Positions 13,972 to 21,107 of a stretch of 22,125 nt of DNA are shown here, in pieces. Location: assembly GCA_012798485.1 (NCBI GenBank), contig JAAZND010000048.1:1-22125 (forward strand), in the 5' to 3' direction. How positions within the stretch are numbered: the stretch's first letter is position 1; the number at the start of each line of letters is the position of its first letter. Below the pieces are notes generated by a model. It had not been told where the DNA came from. It searched no databases and saw only the letters and a list, made by a program, of their open reading frames with translations. Origin of the DNA: Candidatus Beckwithbacteria bacterium. Lineage in GTDB: Bacteria; Patescibacteriota; Microgenomatia; UBA1400; UBA1449. The position numbers and the translations under genes are program-made.

Positions 13972-14532
13972 TTAAAATTTGATTTGATAATTTTTTAACT
14001 CCTGCAAAAATAAACCATGTTTATCTGGATTATAAACTATCCCTTTTAATCCGGCCTGTTGCGCTCCTACAACATTTTTTTCACTATCATCGATAAACAA
14101 ACATTCATCTGGATTTGCTTCCAATTTTTGACAAGCAAGTAAAAAAATTTCTTTATCTGGTTTTCTCACCCCTATTTGAGCTGAATTTAATAGCAAAGAA
14201 AAATATTTATCAAGAGTAAACTTTTTTATCCATTTTTTAAAAATTACATAAGTCCCATTATTTATCATTGCTAATTGATATTGACCATAAATTTTGCCTA
14301 AAAAATGCCACATTGGTAAGTTTTTCTCATATCCTGAACTAATTTCTTCAATTGCTTCTTCAACTTGTCCTTGATTTAAACTATATTTTTGCCTTACATA
14401 TTGCCAAAAAAGATCATCATTAGTTGCTTGCCCGCAGCTTTGGTCAATTTCTCTAATAAAATCCAAAAACTGCCAGTCATTTTTTTTCACTAAAATTGGA
14501 CCAACACAATCATAAATTAAAGCTTTAATCAT
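13972..14532 (-). CDS. HAD-superfamily hydrolase (subfamily IA-like)
   Basis: 186 aa. Motif I IYDCVGPIL gives nucleophile Asp8, but the usual second Asp (+2) is Val10, as in dehalogenase-like or YihX-like members rather than classic phosphatases. Motif II is weak (AMINNG, 88-93, Asn in place of Ser/Thr); motif III Lys124 in GVRKPDKEIF; motif IV FIDDSEKNV (Asp148, Asp149). An alpha-helical cap lies at about 16-85. Probable small-molecule phosphatase or related hydrolase, substrate unknown. Its ATG overlaps the end of rmuC by 8 nt, and a perfect AAGGAG lies 6 nt upstream, so it is an internal operon gene with classical initiation. Confidence 0.8.
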   Translation of the reverse strand: MIKALIYDCVGPILVKKNDWQFLDFIREIDQSCGQATNDDLFWQYVRQKYSLNQGQVEEAIEEISSGYEKNLPMWHFLGKIYGQYQLAMINNGTYVIFKKWIKKFTLDKYFSLLLNSAQIGVRKPDKEIFLLACQKLEANPDECLFIDDSEKNVVGAQQAGLKGIVYNPDKHGLFLQELKNYQIKF

Positions 14533-15541
14533 TTTTTTCTCCTTCTTCCAATAAATCTTGATAATTAAGTTTTTGACCCATATTTAAAAATTGCTGCGAA
14601 GCATTGCTATACTGATTAGAAGCATTGGTTAAATGTTTACCCAAAACTTGGAAACTTTCTTCAATTTTCCCATAATCTTTTTGCAAGGTTCGTAAAAGTT
14701 TCATCACTTGTTTAGATTTGGCTTCCAATTTTTGACCTTCAAAAGAAAGTAAAATTGTCTGCAAATGAATATACAAGGTATTTGGTGAGACTGGATAAAC
14801 TCGTAAATTTCTAGCAAAATCTAGCAGATTAGGCATCTGTACAATTTGATAAAAAACCGTTTCCGAAGGAATATACATCAAAGCAAAATCAACTGTGCCT
14901 TCTGTCTGATTTATATATTTGGTAGAAACCGCTTTGATATGTTTTTTGACATCTTGCGCAAAAGCAGTCTCAAAAACAGTTCTTTCTTTTTTTTCTGCAC
15001 TTTTAAGCATTTTTTGAAAATTTTCCATGGGAAATTTGGCATCTATAGCTAAAATTCCAGCGCTAGTTTTGATGACAGCATCAGCTTTTTCTCCATTCTT
15101 AAAAGCATATTGAACGCTAAATTTTTGCTTGGGGAAAATTTGTGCAAGCATATCTTCCAAAATTTCTTCACCGATATTGCCTCGCAGCTTTGGAGATTGT
15201 AATAAAAGCTGTAAATCTTTCATGGTGGTCCCAAGCTCACTGACTTTGCCAATCTCTTGGGAAGTTTGAGCAATCACACGTGCCGCATTATCCAGTCTTT
15301 GATTAATTAAAGAAGTTGTTTGAGTTAAAGTTTCATTGATATTTTTGTTATTTTGGGTTAAAACTTGATTAATATTTCGATTATTAACATCAATTGATTG
15401 CTGCAAACTGGAAAGCCATTGAGTCAGAACTTGATTATCATTATTTTTATTTAAAGTGTTCAACTTTTTGTTAAGTAGATAAGTAATAATGGCAAAAAAA
15501 ATAATCAGAATAGAGAGAATTAAAAAATATTCAACTGTCAT
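14525..15541 (-). CDS. rmuC: RmuC family DNA recombination protein
   Basis: 338 aa. An N-terminal membrane helix (about 4-22), then a long coiled coil rich in Asn/Gln (about 30-112, with the repeated motif NQVLTQNNKNINETLTQ), and an RmuC domain at about 115-315: SPKLRGNIGEEILEDML (115-131), GEKADAVIKT, AGILAIDAKFPMENF and TVDFALMYIPSETVFYQIV. The domain contains a restriction-endonuclease-like fold (E-x-D-x-K arrangement around IDAKFP). RmuC in E. coli limits inverted-repeat recombination and sister-chromatid rearrangement; the precise activity is not settled. First gene of a minus operon with the HAD and DinB-like genes, preceded by a candidate extended -10 box. Confidence 0.92.
   Translation of the reverse strand: MTVEYFLILSILIIFFAIITYLLNKKLNTLNKNNDNQVLTQWLSSLQQSIDVNNRNINQVLTQNNKNINETLTQTTSLINQRLDNAARVIAQTSQEIGKVSELGTTMKDLQLLLQSPKLRGNIGEEILEDMLAQIFPKQKFSVQYAFKNGEKADAVIKTSAGILAIDAKFPMENFQKMLKSAEKKERTVFETAFAQDVKKHIKAVSTKYINQTEGTVDFALMYIPSETVFYQIVQMPNLLDFARNLRVYPVSPNTLYIHLQTILLSFEGQKLEAKSKQVMKLLRTLQKDYGKIEESFQVLGKHLTNASNQYSNASQQFLNMGQKLNYQDLLEEGEKND
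14539..14544 (-). promoter_or_regulatory. Shine-Dalgarno AAGGAG of the HAD gene
   Basis: The minus strand reads AAGGAG, 6 nt before the ATG at 14532. It is the best Shine-Dalgarno in the window and lies within the rmuC coding end, showing that the organism uses anti-SD initiation for internal operon genes, in contrast with the operon-leading genes, which lack one. Confidence 0.7.
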
Positions 15542-15550
15542 AATACAAAT

Positions 15551-15559
15551 ATCTTATCA
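15551..15559 (-). promoter_or_regulatory. Candidate extended -10 (TGATAAGAT) of rmuC operon
   Basis: On the minus strand TGATAAGAT fits the TG-n-TATAAT extended -10 pattern with one mismatch in the hexamer; its last base is 9 nt before the rmuC ATG at 15541. TTTACA lies 21 nt upstream, too far for a standard -35. No Shine-Dalgarno. Confidence 0.3.
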
Positions 15560-15579
15560 CATAAAAGAAATTAATTGTG

Positions 15580-15585
15580 TAAAAT
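15580..15585 (+). promoter_or_regulatory. Candidate -10 box (TAAAAT) of the membrane protein / YerC operon
   Basis: TAAAAT, directly preceded by TG, lies 6 nt before ATG 15592, the same distance as in the PMT, metG and GT2 genes. No clear -35 and no Shine-Dalgarno. Confidence 0.35.
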
Positions 15586-15591
15586 TAAATT

Positions 15592-15978
15592 ATGTTCAAA
15601 CGTCACAAAATCTACAAAAACTTTAAACTGTTTACTATTTGTTCAGCAATTTTTTCCTGGTTTTTATTAACCTATCTTCTCTTTTTCGTAAACCCCAAGG
15701 AATTAACAAAATTCTTTTATGCTCCCTTTTTTATTTTATTATTTTTAGTGATTTTTTTAACTTTAAAAATCTTTATTAAAAAATATACTATCCCTGCTTT
15801 TAGTGCTTTTGGCATTAACCTTTTTCTTATTTTGAGACTTTTAAATTTTAAACAATGGTTTATTCCAATAATTATTCTAGGGCTTATACTTAGTTTAATT
15901 TATTTCTTTACACTTTCAGAGGAAAATGATAAGCTAACTGAATCTAATTTAAATAATCAAAGTGAAGAAAAAAACTAA
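15592..15978 (+). CDS. Small polytopic membrane protein, unknown function
   Basis: 128 aa with four predicted membrane helices: about 13-33, 42-61, 65-85 (less hydrophobic, IPAFSAFGINLFLILRLL) and 89-107 (FIPIIILGLILSLIYFF), then an acidic Asn-rich cytoplasmic tail. A basic N-terminus suggests inside orientation. No signature motif recognised. It is followed after 3 nt by the YerC-type regulator gene, so they form an operon; whether the regulator controls it is not visible. Divergent from rmuC. Confidence 0.6.
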   Translation: MFKRHKIYKNFKLFTICSAIFSWFLLTYLLFFVNPKELTKFFYAPFFILLFLVIFLTLKIFIKKYTIPAFSAFGINLFLILRLLNFKQWFIPIIILGLILSLIYFFTLSEENDKLTESNLNNQSEEKN

Positions 15979-15981
15979 TTT

Positions 15982-16344
15982 ATGCAAATTTCCAAAAAAG
16001 AAATCAATCAAAATTTAGAAAGTAAAATCAAAAATATCTTTGCTCAACTGATTGCTGACATTAATACCAAAGAACAAGCTCAGGATTTTTTACAAGATTT
16101 TCTGACTGAAACAGAATATGTGGCGCTGGTTAAAAGAATGGGTCTTATTTTTTACCTCAGTGATGGTAAGTCTTACAAAACGATTAAAGATGATCTTAAA
16201 GTTTCTTCTGCCACCATTGCTACAGTCCAATCAGGCTTAGAAAAACAAAAAAAGGGATTAATACTGGCTTTAAAACTTATCAAGGCTGAAGAATGGGCAA
16301 GTAAATGGGCTGGAAAAATTACCGGCATTTTTGGTAAAAAATAA
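15982..16344 (+). CDS. YerC/YecD-type TrpR-superfamily DNA-binding protein
   Basis: 120 aa, slightly longer than the roughly 100-aa Bacillus YerC. The TrpR-like helix-turn-helix is clear: DFLTETEYVALVKRMGLIF (39-57), LSDGKSYKTIKDDL (59-72), then the recognition helix KVSSATIATVQSGLEK (73-88). Members of this family are DNA-binding regulators whose ligand and targets are mostly unknown; the tryptophan-binding role of E. coli TrpR should not be assumed. It begins 3 nt after the membrane protein stop and is convergent with the next gene (11-nt gap). C-terminal residues 95-120 are basic and amphipathic. Confidence 0.87.
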   Translation: MQISKKEINQNLESKIKNIFAQLIADINTKEQAQDFLQDFLTETEYVALVKRMGLIFYLSDGKSYKTIKDDLKVSSATIATVQSGLEKQKKGLILALKLIKAEEWASKWAGKITGIFGKK

Positions 16345-16355
16345 ATTTTACCTGT

Positions 16356-17141
16356 TTAGCTTATAAAACTCTGTATTTTAATATCTGCGTACCAACTGGG
16401 ATTATTAAAATGAGTATAAGCATCTCCTCCTCTTAAAAACACTTCTACAAAAGGATCTTCGTAACCCGAACTACCAAAAGATAAAGCTAATTCTCCTTCT
16501 GAAACAGAAAAGCTTCCACCAGAAACTAAAGCTGTACGAATAACTCCATCAATAATCACTTGAACCTTACTTCCTTGTTCATAAGTTATCTGAGATTTAC
16601 GCATCGTAGTTTTAATATTGCCATAACCATCAACCCAAGCAATACGATTAGTTGGTATCGCTGGAATCTCTTCAGGATTTAAATCTATTCCCAAAATATC
16701 ATTTTCACCTTTGACAATTTTACCAGCAGCAAGAGGATAAAAATCACGAGATCTAAATTGAGATCCTTGATTGGGAATATTAATAGCTTTCAATTCTTTA
16801 ATATATGGTTTAATAAAAGAAAAAGTAAAGCCAGAGTTAACCGCTAAAATTTTTACTCCATTTTCAAGTTTGGCGTAAATAAAATGTTCTCCTGCATTTT
16901 CTTTTCTTTCTTTCTTATTATCTTTACGAGGAGCAGTATTGGAATAAATCATCATCTTTTCAGGGTGCTGTCCCATGGCATATTGATAAATCCAAAATCC
17001 AGTAGAAATCGTATTAAAAGCTGGAACTGAAGTTTCACTGATCACAAATTCTGGGTAATGATATAAAAGTCTTTGTTTGACTTCATTAAAAGCGGGATCA
17101 TTTTTACCATAATCAGCGACAAGATGTAGAAAAATTGACAT
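16356..17141 (-). CDS. Divergent SAM hydrolase/halogenase-family (DUF62) protein
   Basis: 261 aa, the family's usual length. Matches to the two-domain SAM hydroxide adenosyltransferase fold: LVADYGKNDPAF (7-18; family TDFG-x2-D), SVPAFNTISTGFWIYQYAMG (38-57; family IP-x-FN), ILAVNSGFTFSF (family PDNG), QFRSRDFYPLAAGKIVKG (family TFHGRDIFAPVAA) and IAWVDGYGNIKTTM (family I-x-x-DxFGNLxTN). Family members cleave SAM to adenosine and methionine. Two expected catalytic positions differ: the Asp of VVDPGVG aligns with Ser/Asn in IYSNTAPR, and the His of FHGRD aligns with Arg in FRSRD, so SAM hydrolysis may be lost or altered. Single gene between the convergent YerC operon and divergent metG; TAAAAT lies 15 nt upstream of its ATG. 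Confidence 0.72.
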   Translation of the reverse strand: MSIFLHLVADYGKNDPAFNEVKQRLLYHYPEFVISETSVPAFNTISTGFWIYQYAMGQHPEKMMIYSNTAPRKDNKKERKENAGEHFIYAKLENGVKILAVNSGFTFSFIKPYIKELKAINIPNQGSQFRSRDFYPLAAGKIVKGENDILGIDLNPEEIPAIPTNRIAWVDGYGNIKTTMRKSQITYEQGSKVQVIIDGVIRTALVSGGSFSVSEGELALSFGSSGYEDPFVEVFLRGGDAYTHFNNPSWYADIKIQSFIS

Positions 17142-17255
17142 GATTTGTGTTTGCTTATTTTAATAAAAAATATTTCATTTATTTATTAAAATAAACTATC
17201 ATAAAAATTAAATTCTGTTTTAAAAAACTTAAGTAGTATATAGTAATTGAAGATT

Positions 17256-17264
17256 TGATACAAT
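17256..17264 (+). promoter_or_regulatory. Candidate extended -10 (TGATACAAT) of metG
   Basis: TG-A-TACAAT matches the extended -10 consensus with one hexamer mismatch. Its end lies 6 nt before ATG 17271, placing the expected transcription start at or next to the start codon. No -35 box at the right spacing and no Shine-Dalgarno. Confidence 0.42.
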
Positions 17265-17270
17265 ACCATT

Positions 17271-18803
17271 ATGCAGAAAAATTTTTATCTTACCACTACC
17301 TTACCTTATATTAATGCTGATCCTCACTTAGGCTTTGCTTTGGAAATAATTCAAGCTGATGTTATTGCCCGTTATCAACGACTTTTGGGAAAGCAAGTTT
17401 TTTTTAATACTGGTACTGATGAACATGGTCAAAAAATTTGGGAAAAAGCTTTGGAAAACAAAATAGATGTTCAAACTTATTGTGATCAGTATGCTAAAAA
17501 ATTTGAAAATCTTAAGCAAAAATTAAATCTTTCTTTTGATTATTTTATTCGTACCACTGATGAAAATCATATTAAAGCTGCTCAGCATTTTTGGAAACTT
17601 TGTGCAAAAGATATTTACAAAAAATTATACAAAATTAAATATTGCGTTGGCTGCGAACTGGAAAAAACTGACAGTGAACTCGTCAATGGTAAATGTCCAC
17701 TTCATCCAAACCAAGAGTTAGAAGTTAGGGAAGAAAAAAATTATTTTTTCCGTTTTTCTAAATATCAGAATAAACTTTTAGAACTTTATCAAAAAAATCC
17801 TCATTTTGTTTTACCAAGCTGGCGACAAAAAGAAATTACTAATTTTGTCAAAAATGGCTTGGAAGATTTTAGTATTTCCAGAGTTAAAGCCAAAATGCCT
17901 TGGGGCATTGCTGTTCCAGATGATGAAGAACAAGTCATGTATGTCTGGTTTGATGCTTTAATCAATTATATTTCCTGTCTTGGATGGCCTAACGAAGGTA
18001 AATACCAAGATTTCTGGCCTGGGATACAGCTAGCCGGTAAGGATAATCTACGCCAACAAAGTGCAATGTGGCAAGCAATGCTCATGTCTGCAGGACTGCC
18101 TAATTCTACACAAATTCTCATCCACGGATTTATCACCGCTGGTGGACAAAAAATGAGTAAAAGCCTTGGCAATGTTATTGATCCAATTGCTTTGGTAAAT
18201 CAATATGGGACTGATGCTGTGCGCTATTATTTACTCAAAGAAATCAGTCCTTTTGAAGATGGTGATTTTACTTTAGAAAGATTTAAAGAAATCTATAATT
18301 CAGATTTGGCAAATGGATTAGGAAATTTAGCAAGCAGGATAATTGCCATGGCTCAAAAATATTTTGATCTTACAGTTCCAAAGCCGATAAGTAAAGCTCA
18401 AAATCATGAATTAACTCAAGGAAAAGATAAATACAATGAACTTCAAACTTGGAAAGATGTTGAGAAAAATCTAGAAAAATTCAACTTTAACGAAGCGATT
18501 AATAGTATTAATAAATTTATTTCTAGCTGTGATAAATATATTGCTGAAAACAAACCTTGGGAATTAATTAAAAAAGACCAAGAAAAAACAGCACACATAG
18601 TCTATGGTCTTTTGGATGCTTTATTCCAAATTACGTGGATGATTTATCCCTTTTTACCACAAACATCTTTAAAAATAGCTAAAGCTTTAGCTATAAATAA
18701 TTTACTTAAGCAAAATCCTATTCTTAAAGATAGTTTTACCAACATTCAACCTGGTACAAAAATTAATAAAATTAATCCTCTTTTTCCAAGATTAGAAAAT
18801 TAA
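17271..18803 (+). CDS. metG: Methionyl-tRNA synthetase
   Basis: 510 aa, class I aminoacyl-tRNA synthetase charging tRNA-Met in the cytoplasm. Seen: start block FYLTTTLPYINADPHLGFAL with the HIGH-equivalent PHLG (18-21); FNTGTDEHGQKI; a single zinc knuckle Cys125-x2-Cys128...Cys142-x2-His145 (YCVGCE, KCPLHP), the His-containing variant seen in short bacterial enzymes; VWFDALINYISCLGWP; HGFITAGGQKMSKSLGNV with KMSKS at 294-298; and the anticodon-binding helical domain at about 330-490 (NGLGNLASRI, ENKPWELIK). No C-terminal tRNA-binding extension is present, consistent with a minimal form. It heads an operon with tatD and a GT2 gene; a candidate extended -10 lies 6 nt upstream of its ATG. Confidence 0.96.
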   Translation: MQKNFYLTTTLPYINADPHLGFALEIIQADVIARYQRLLGKQVFFNTGTDEHGQKIWEKALENKIDVQTYCDQYAKKFENLKQKLNLSFDYFIRTTDENHIKAAQHFWKLCAKDIYKKLYKIKYCVGCELEKTDSELVNGKCPLHPNQELEVREEKNYFFRFSKYQNKLLELYQKNPHFVLPSWRQKEITNFVKNGLEDFSISRVKAKMPWGIAVPDDEEQVMYVWFDALINYISCLGWPNEGKYQDFWPGIQLAGKDNLRQQSAMWQAMLMSAGLPNSTQILIHGFITAGGQKMSKSLGNVIDPIALVNQYGTDAVRYYLLKEISPFEDGDFTLERFKEIYNSDLANGLGNLASRIIAMAQKYFDLTVPKPISKAQNHELTQGKDKYNELQTWKDVEKNLEKFNFNEAINSINKFISSCDKYIAENKPWELIKKDQEKTAHIVYGLLDALFQITWMIYPFLPQTSLKIAKALAINNLLKQNPILKDSFTNIQPGTKINKINPLFPRLEN

Positions 18804-18825
18804 TTTTAATTTTTTAATTTAAATT

Positions 18826-19623
18826 TTGAATTTAATTGACTCTCATTGCCATCTCCATATACTTTCTGATATTGAAGAAAAAATAAAAAAAGCTCTAAAA
18901 AACGGTATCAAAAAAATTATTATTCCAGCTACCAACTATGATGATGCTCTAGCTATAATGAAATTAACTGATAAATATGCTAACCTTTTTTTTAGTGTGG
19001 GAATTTTCCCAAATGAAATAGATAAAATTGCTGATTTAGAATTGGAAAGGACAAAAATTGAAGCTTTATTAAAACAAAAGAATAATAAATTAATTGGGAT
19101 TGGGGAATGTGGTTTAGATTTTGAAAATATTGATAAAAATGGAGAAAAAAAACAAATTCAATTATTTAAACAGCATTTATTATGGGCAGAAAAATATAAA
19201 CTTCCCTTGATTATTCATACAAAAGGAACAGGTAAAATCGCTTTAGAAATTATTGAAGAATTAAAATTAAGTGATTTAAAGTTAGTTTTTCACTGTTTCA
19301 CGGGTTCAAAAAAACTGGCTCAAAAAATTTTAACTTTCCCTAATTTTTATTTTGGTATTGGTGGAATTTTAACTTTTGACCCAAGTCTTCAAGAAGTAGT
19401 TAAAATTATTCCTATACAAAAAATTATCCTTGAAACTGACTCTCCTTATCTCACTCCAAAACCTGTTAAAGATCAAAACCCTTGGCCAAATGAACCGGCA
19501 AATCTTATTTATACAGCAGAAAAACTGAGCCAAATCAAACAACTAGATTTAGAAAAAACTGCTAAAATAACCACATCAAATTCTCGGTATCTATTTTCTT
19601 TGCCAAAATTAAAAATTAGTTAA
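18826..19623 (+). CDS. tatD: TatD family metal-dependent hydrolase (3'-5' DNase/RNase-like)
   Basis: 265 aa. The start is TTG 18826, chosen because it gives the family N-terminus MNLIDSHCHLH directly. Metal ligands seen: His7 and His9 (DSHCH), Glu94 (GIGECGLDF), His131 (LIIHTKG), His156 (FHCFTG) and Asp205 (ETDSPYLTPKP). The SVGIFPNE segment has Phe61 where many TatD proteins have His (GxHPH), a non-ligand active-site position, so activity may be modified. TatD proteins degrade DNA or RNA 3'-5' in repair and turnover. Gap to metG 22 nt; the next gene starts 14 nt after its stop. Confidence 0.9.
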   Translation: MNLIDSHCHLHILSDIEEKIKKALKNGIKKIIIPATNYDDALAIMKLTDKYANLFFSVGIFPNEIDKIADLELERTKIEALLKQKNNKLIGIGECGLDFENIDKNGEKKQIQLFKQHLLWAEKYKLPLIIHTKGTGKIALEIIEELKLSDLKLVFHCFTGSKKLAQKILTFPNFYFGIGGILTFDPSLQEVVKIIPIQKIILETDSPYLTPKPVKDQNPWPNEPANLIYTAEKLSQIKQLDLEKTAKITTSNSRYLFSLPKLKIS

Positions 19624-19625
19624 GA

Positions 19626-19631
19626 TATAAT
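19626..19631 (+). promoter_or_regulatory. Candidate -10 box (TATAAT) of the GT2 gene
   Basis: A perfect TATAAT between the tatD stop and ATG 19638, 6 nt before the start codon. If real, the glycosyltransferase has its own leaderless transcript besides read-through from metG-tatD. No good -35 (TTGCCA at 19600-19605 is 20 nt away). Confidence 0.42.
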
Positions 19632-19637
19632 TAGCTT

Positions 19638-21107
19638 ATGAATCAGAAAACTAAATTAATAAGAGTTTTAGAAATTCTTCCAGGATTTGTTTCTTGGTTT
19701 TTAATTCTGTTTCCTTTTTGGGGATCTTTTATTATTCCTACTATTGTTGCTTATTACATCATCACTTTTGATGTTTATTGGCTTTACCGATCTTTATTTA
19801 TGGGTATTGGAGCCACTATTTCCCATTTTCGGATCAAGGCAACACAAAAGTATGATTGGATGGAAGATGTCAACGATTTTGGTGACTGGCAAAAAGTTCA
19901 GCACATTATTATTCTACCAACTTACAAGGAGCCAATTTATATTATTAAAAGATCTCTAGATGCTCTCAAAGAGCAAATCTTTCCTCTCAAAAATCTTCAT
20001 ATTTTTTTGGCGTTTGAAGAAAGAGAAGGTGATTCAGCTAAAGAAAAAGCTAAACTTCTTAAACAAGAATATGAAAAATATTTTGGCACTTTTGCCTGTA
20101 GTTTCCATCCTGTTTTGCCCAATGAAGTTATCGGAAAGTCTTCCAATATGGCTTGGGCAGGAAAAATGGCAAAGCAGATTGTTGTAGATCAGAAAAAAAA
20201 TGACATTAAATATTGTACTATCACTAGCGAAGATGTAGATGCCAGATTCCACAGAAAACATTTTGCTAATCTGACTTACAAATTCTTAGATGATCCCCAA
20301 AGATATTATAAATTTTGGCAGCCAGCTATCATGTATTACAATAATATATGGGAAATTCCCATTCCAATAAGAGTTTTTTCCACCACTGCCAGTATTACTC
20401 AAATCAGCATGCTCAATCGTAAAGACAAATTGATAAATTTTTCCACCTATTCTACTTCTTTAAAATTAATTGATTCTATTGGTTATTGGGATACAGATGT
20501 TATTCCAGAAGACTATCGCATTTTCTTTAAATCTTATTTTAAAACTAACGGAAAAGCAAACGTTGAGCCAATTTTTTTACCAGTTTTTGCCGATGCCGCT
20601 AATGCCGGAAATTTTTGGAAAACAATGATCAATCAATATGAACAAGTCAAAAGATGGGCTTGGGGAACTAGCGACGATCCTTGGATTATTCAAGAATGGC
20701 TTAAGGCTAAAAATATTCCTTTCTGGGATAAAACTTTAAGGGTACTAAAAGTTTTAGAAGATCATTTCCTTTGGCCAGTTAACTGGTTTGCCATTACTAT
20801 AGGAGCAACACTTCCCCCGCTTTTAAACCCAGAATTTGCCCGTACCGTGCTTGGCAAGAGTTTACCACAAACTTCTTCTACAATTTTAACTATTTCTCTT
20901 CTTTCTTTAATCGTCACCATTTTTATAGACTATAAACAACGACCAGACAAAAAAAATGTTGCTCTATGGAAAAAAATCATTACTCCTTTTGAATTTTTTC
21001 TACTACCCGTAGTAGGTTTTTTCTTTTCTGCTTTACCAGGAATTGACGCTCATACTCGCTTAATGCTTGGAAAATATTTAGAATATCGAACTACAGAAAA
21101 GGTTTAA
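19638..21107 (+). CDS. Membrane-bound family 2 glycosyltransferase (processive type)
   Basis: 489 aa. Two or three N-terminal membrane helices (about 11-58), a GT-A catalytic domain at about 85-350 and several C-terminal helices (about 372-395, 405-428, 448-468). Catalytic elements: IILPTYKEP (91-99), the DxD of SEDVDAR (Asp199, Asp201), PEDY (290-293, the catalytic base region) and QVKRW (336-340, the Q/RxxRW motif of processive enzymes such as cellulose, chitin and hyaluronan synthases). A histidine at 206, close behind the DxD, and AFEERE (125-130) are also visible. Probably polymerises or transfers a sugar to an extracellular polysaccharide or lipid; the product cannot be read. It is the last gene of the metG-tatD group, with its stop overlapping that of the convergent GT-C gene. 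Confidence 0.82.
   Translation: MNQKTKLIRVLEILPGFVSWFLILFPFWGSFIIPTIVAYYIITFDVYWLYRSLFMGIGATISHFRIKATQKYDWMEDVNDFGDWQKVQHIIILPTYKEPIYIIKRSLDALKEQIFPLKNLHIFLAFEEREGDSAKEKAKLLKQEYEKYFGTFACSFHPVLPNEVIGKSSNMAWAGKMAKQIVVDQKKNDIKYCTITSEDVDARFHRKHFANLTYKFLDDPQRYYKFWQPAIMYYNNIWEIPIPIRVFSTTASITQISMLNRKDKLINFSTYSTSLKLIDSIGYWDTDVIPEDYRIFFKSYFKTNGKANVEPIFLPVFADAANAGNFWKTMINQYEQVKRWAWGTSDDPWIIQEWLKAKNIPFWDKTLRVLKVLEDHFLWPVNWFAITIGATLPPLLNPEFARTVLGKSLPQTSSTILTISLLSLIVTIFIDYKQRPDKKNVALWKKIITPFEFFLLPVVGFFFSALPGIDAHTRLMLGKYLEYRTTEKV

Noticed and set aside
14330..14353. Possible fourth copy of the palindromic element (ATATCCTGAACTAATTTC)
   Set aside because: Only the left arm resembles the element; the right arm is missing, and the sequence encodes an expected part of the HAD cap domain.
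17142..17270. Riboswitch (for example SAM or T-box) upstream of metG
   Set aside because: The 129-nt gap is almost pure A/T with no T-box sequence, no paired helices and no terminator hairpin; the candidate -10 sits next to the ATG, leaving no leader.
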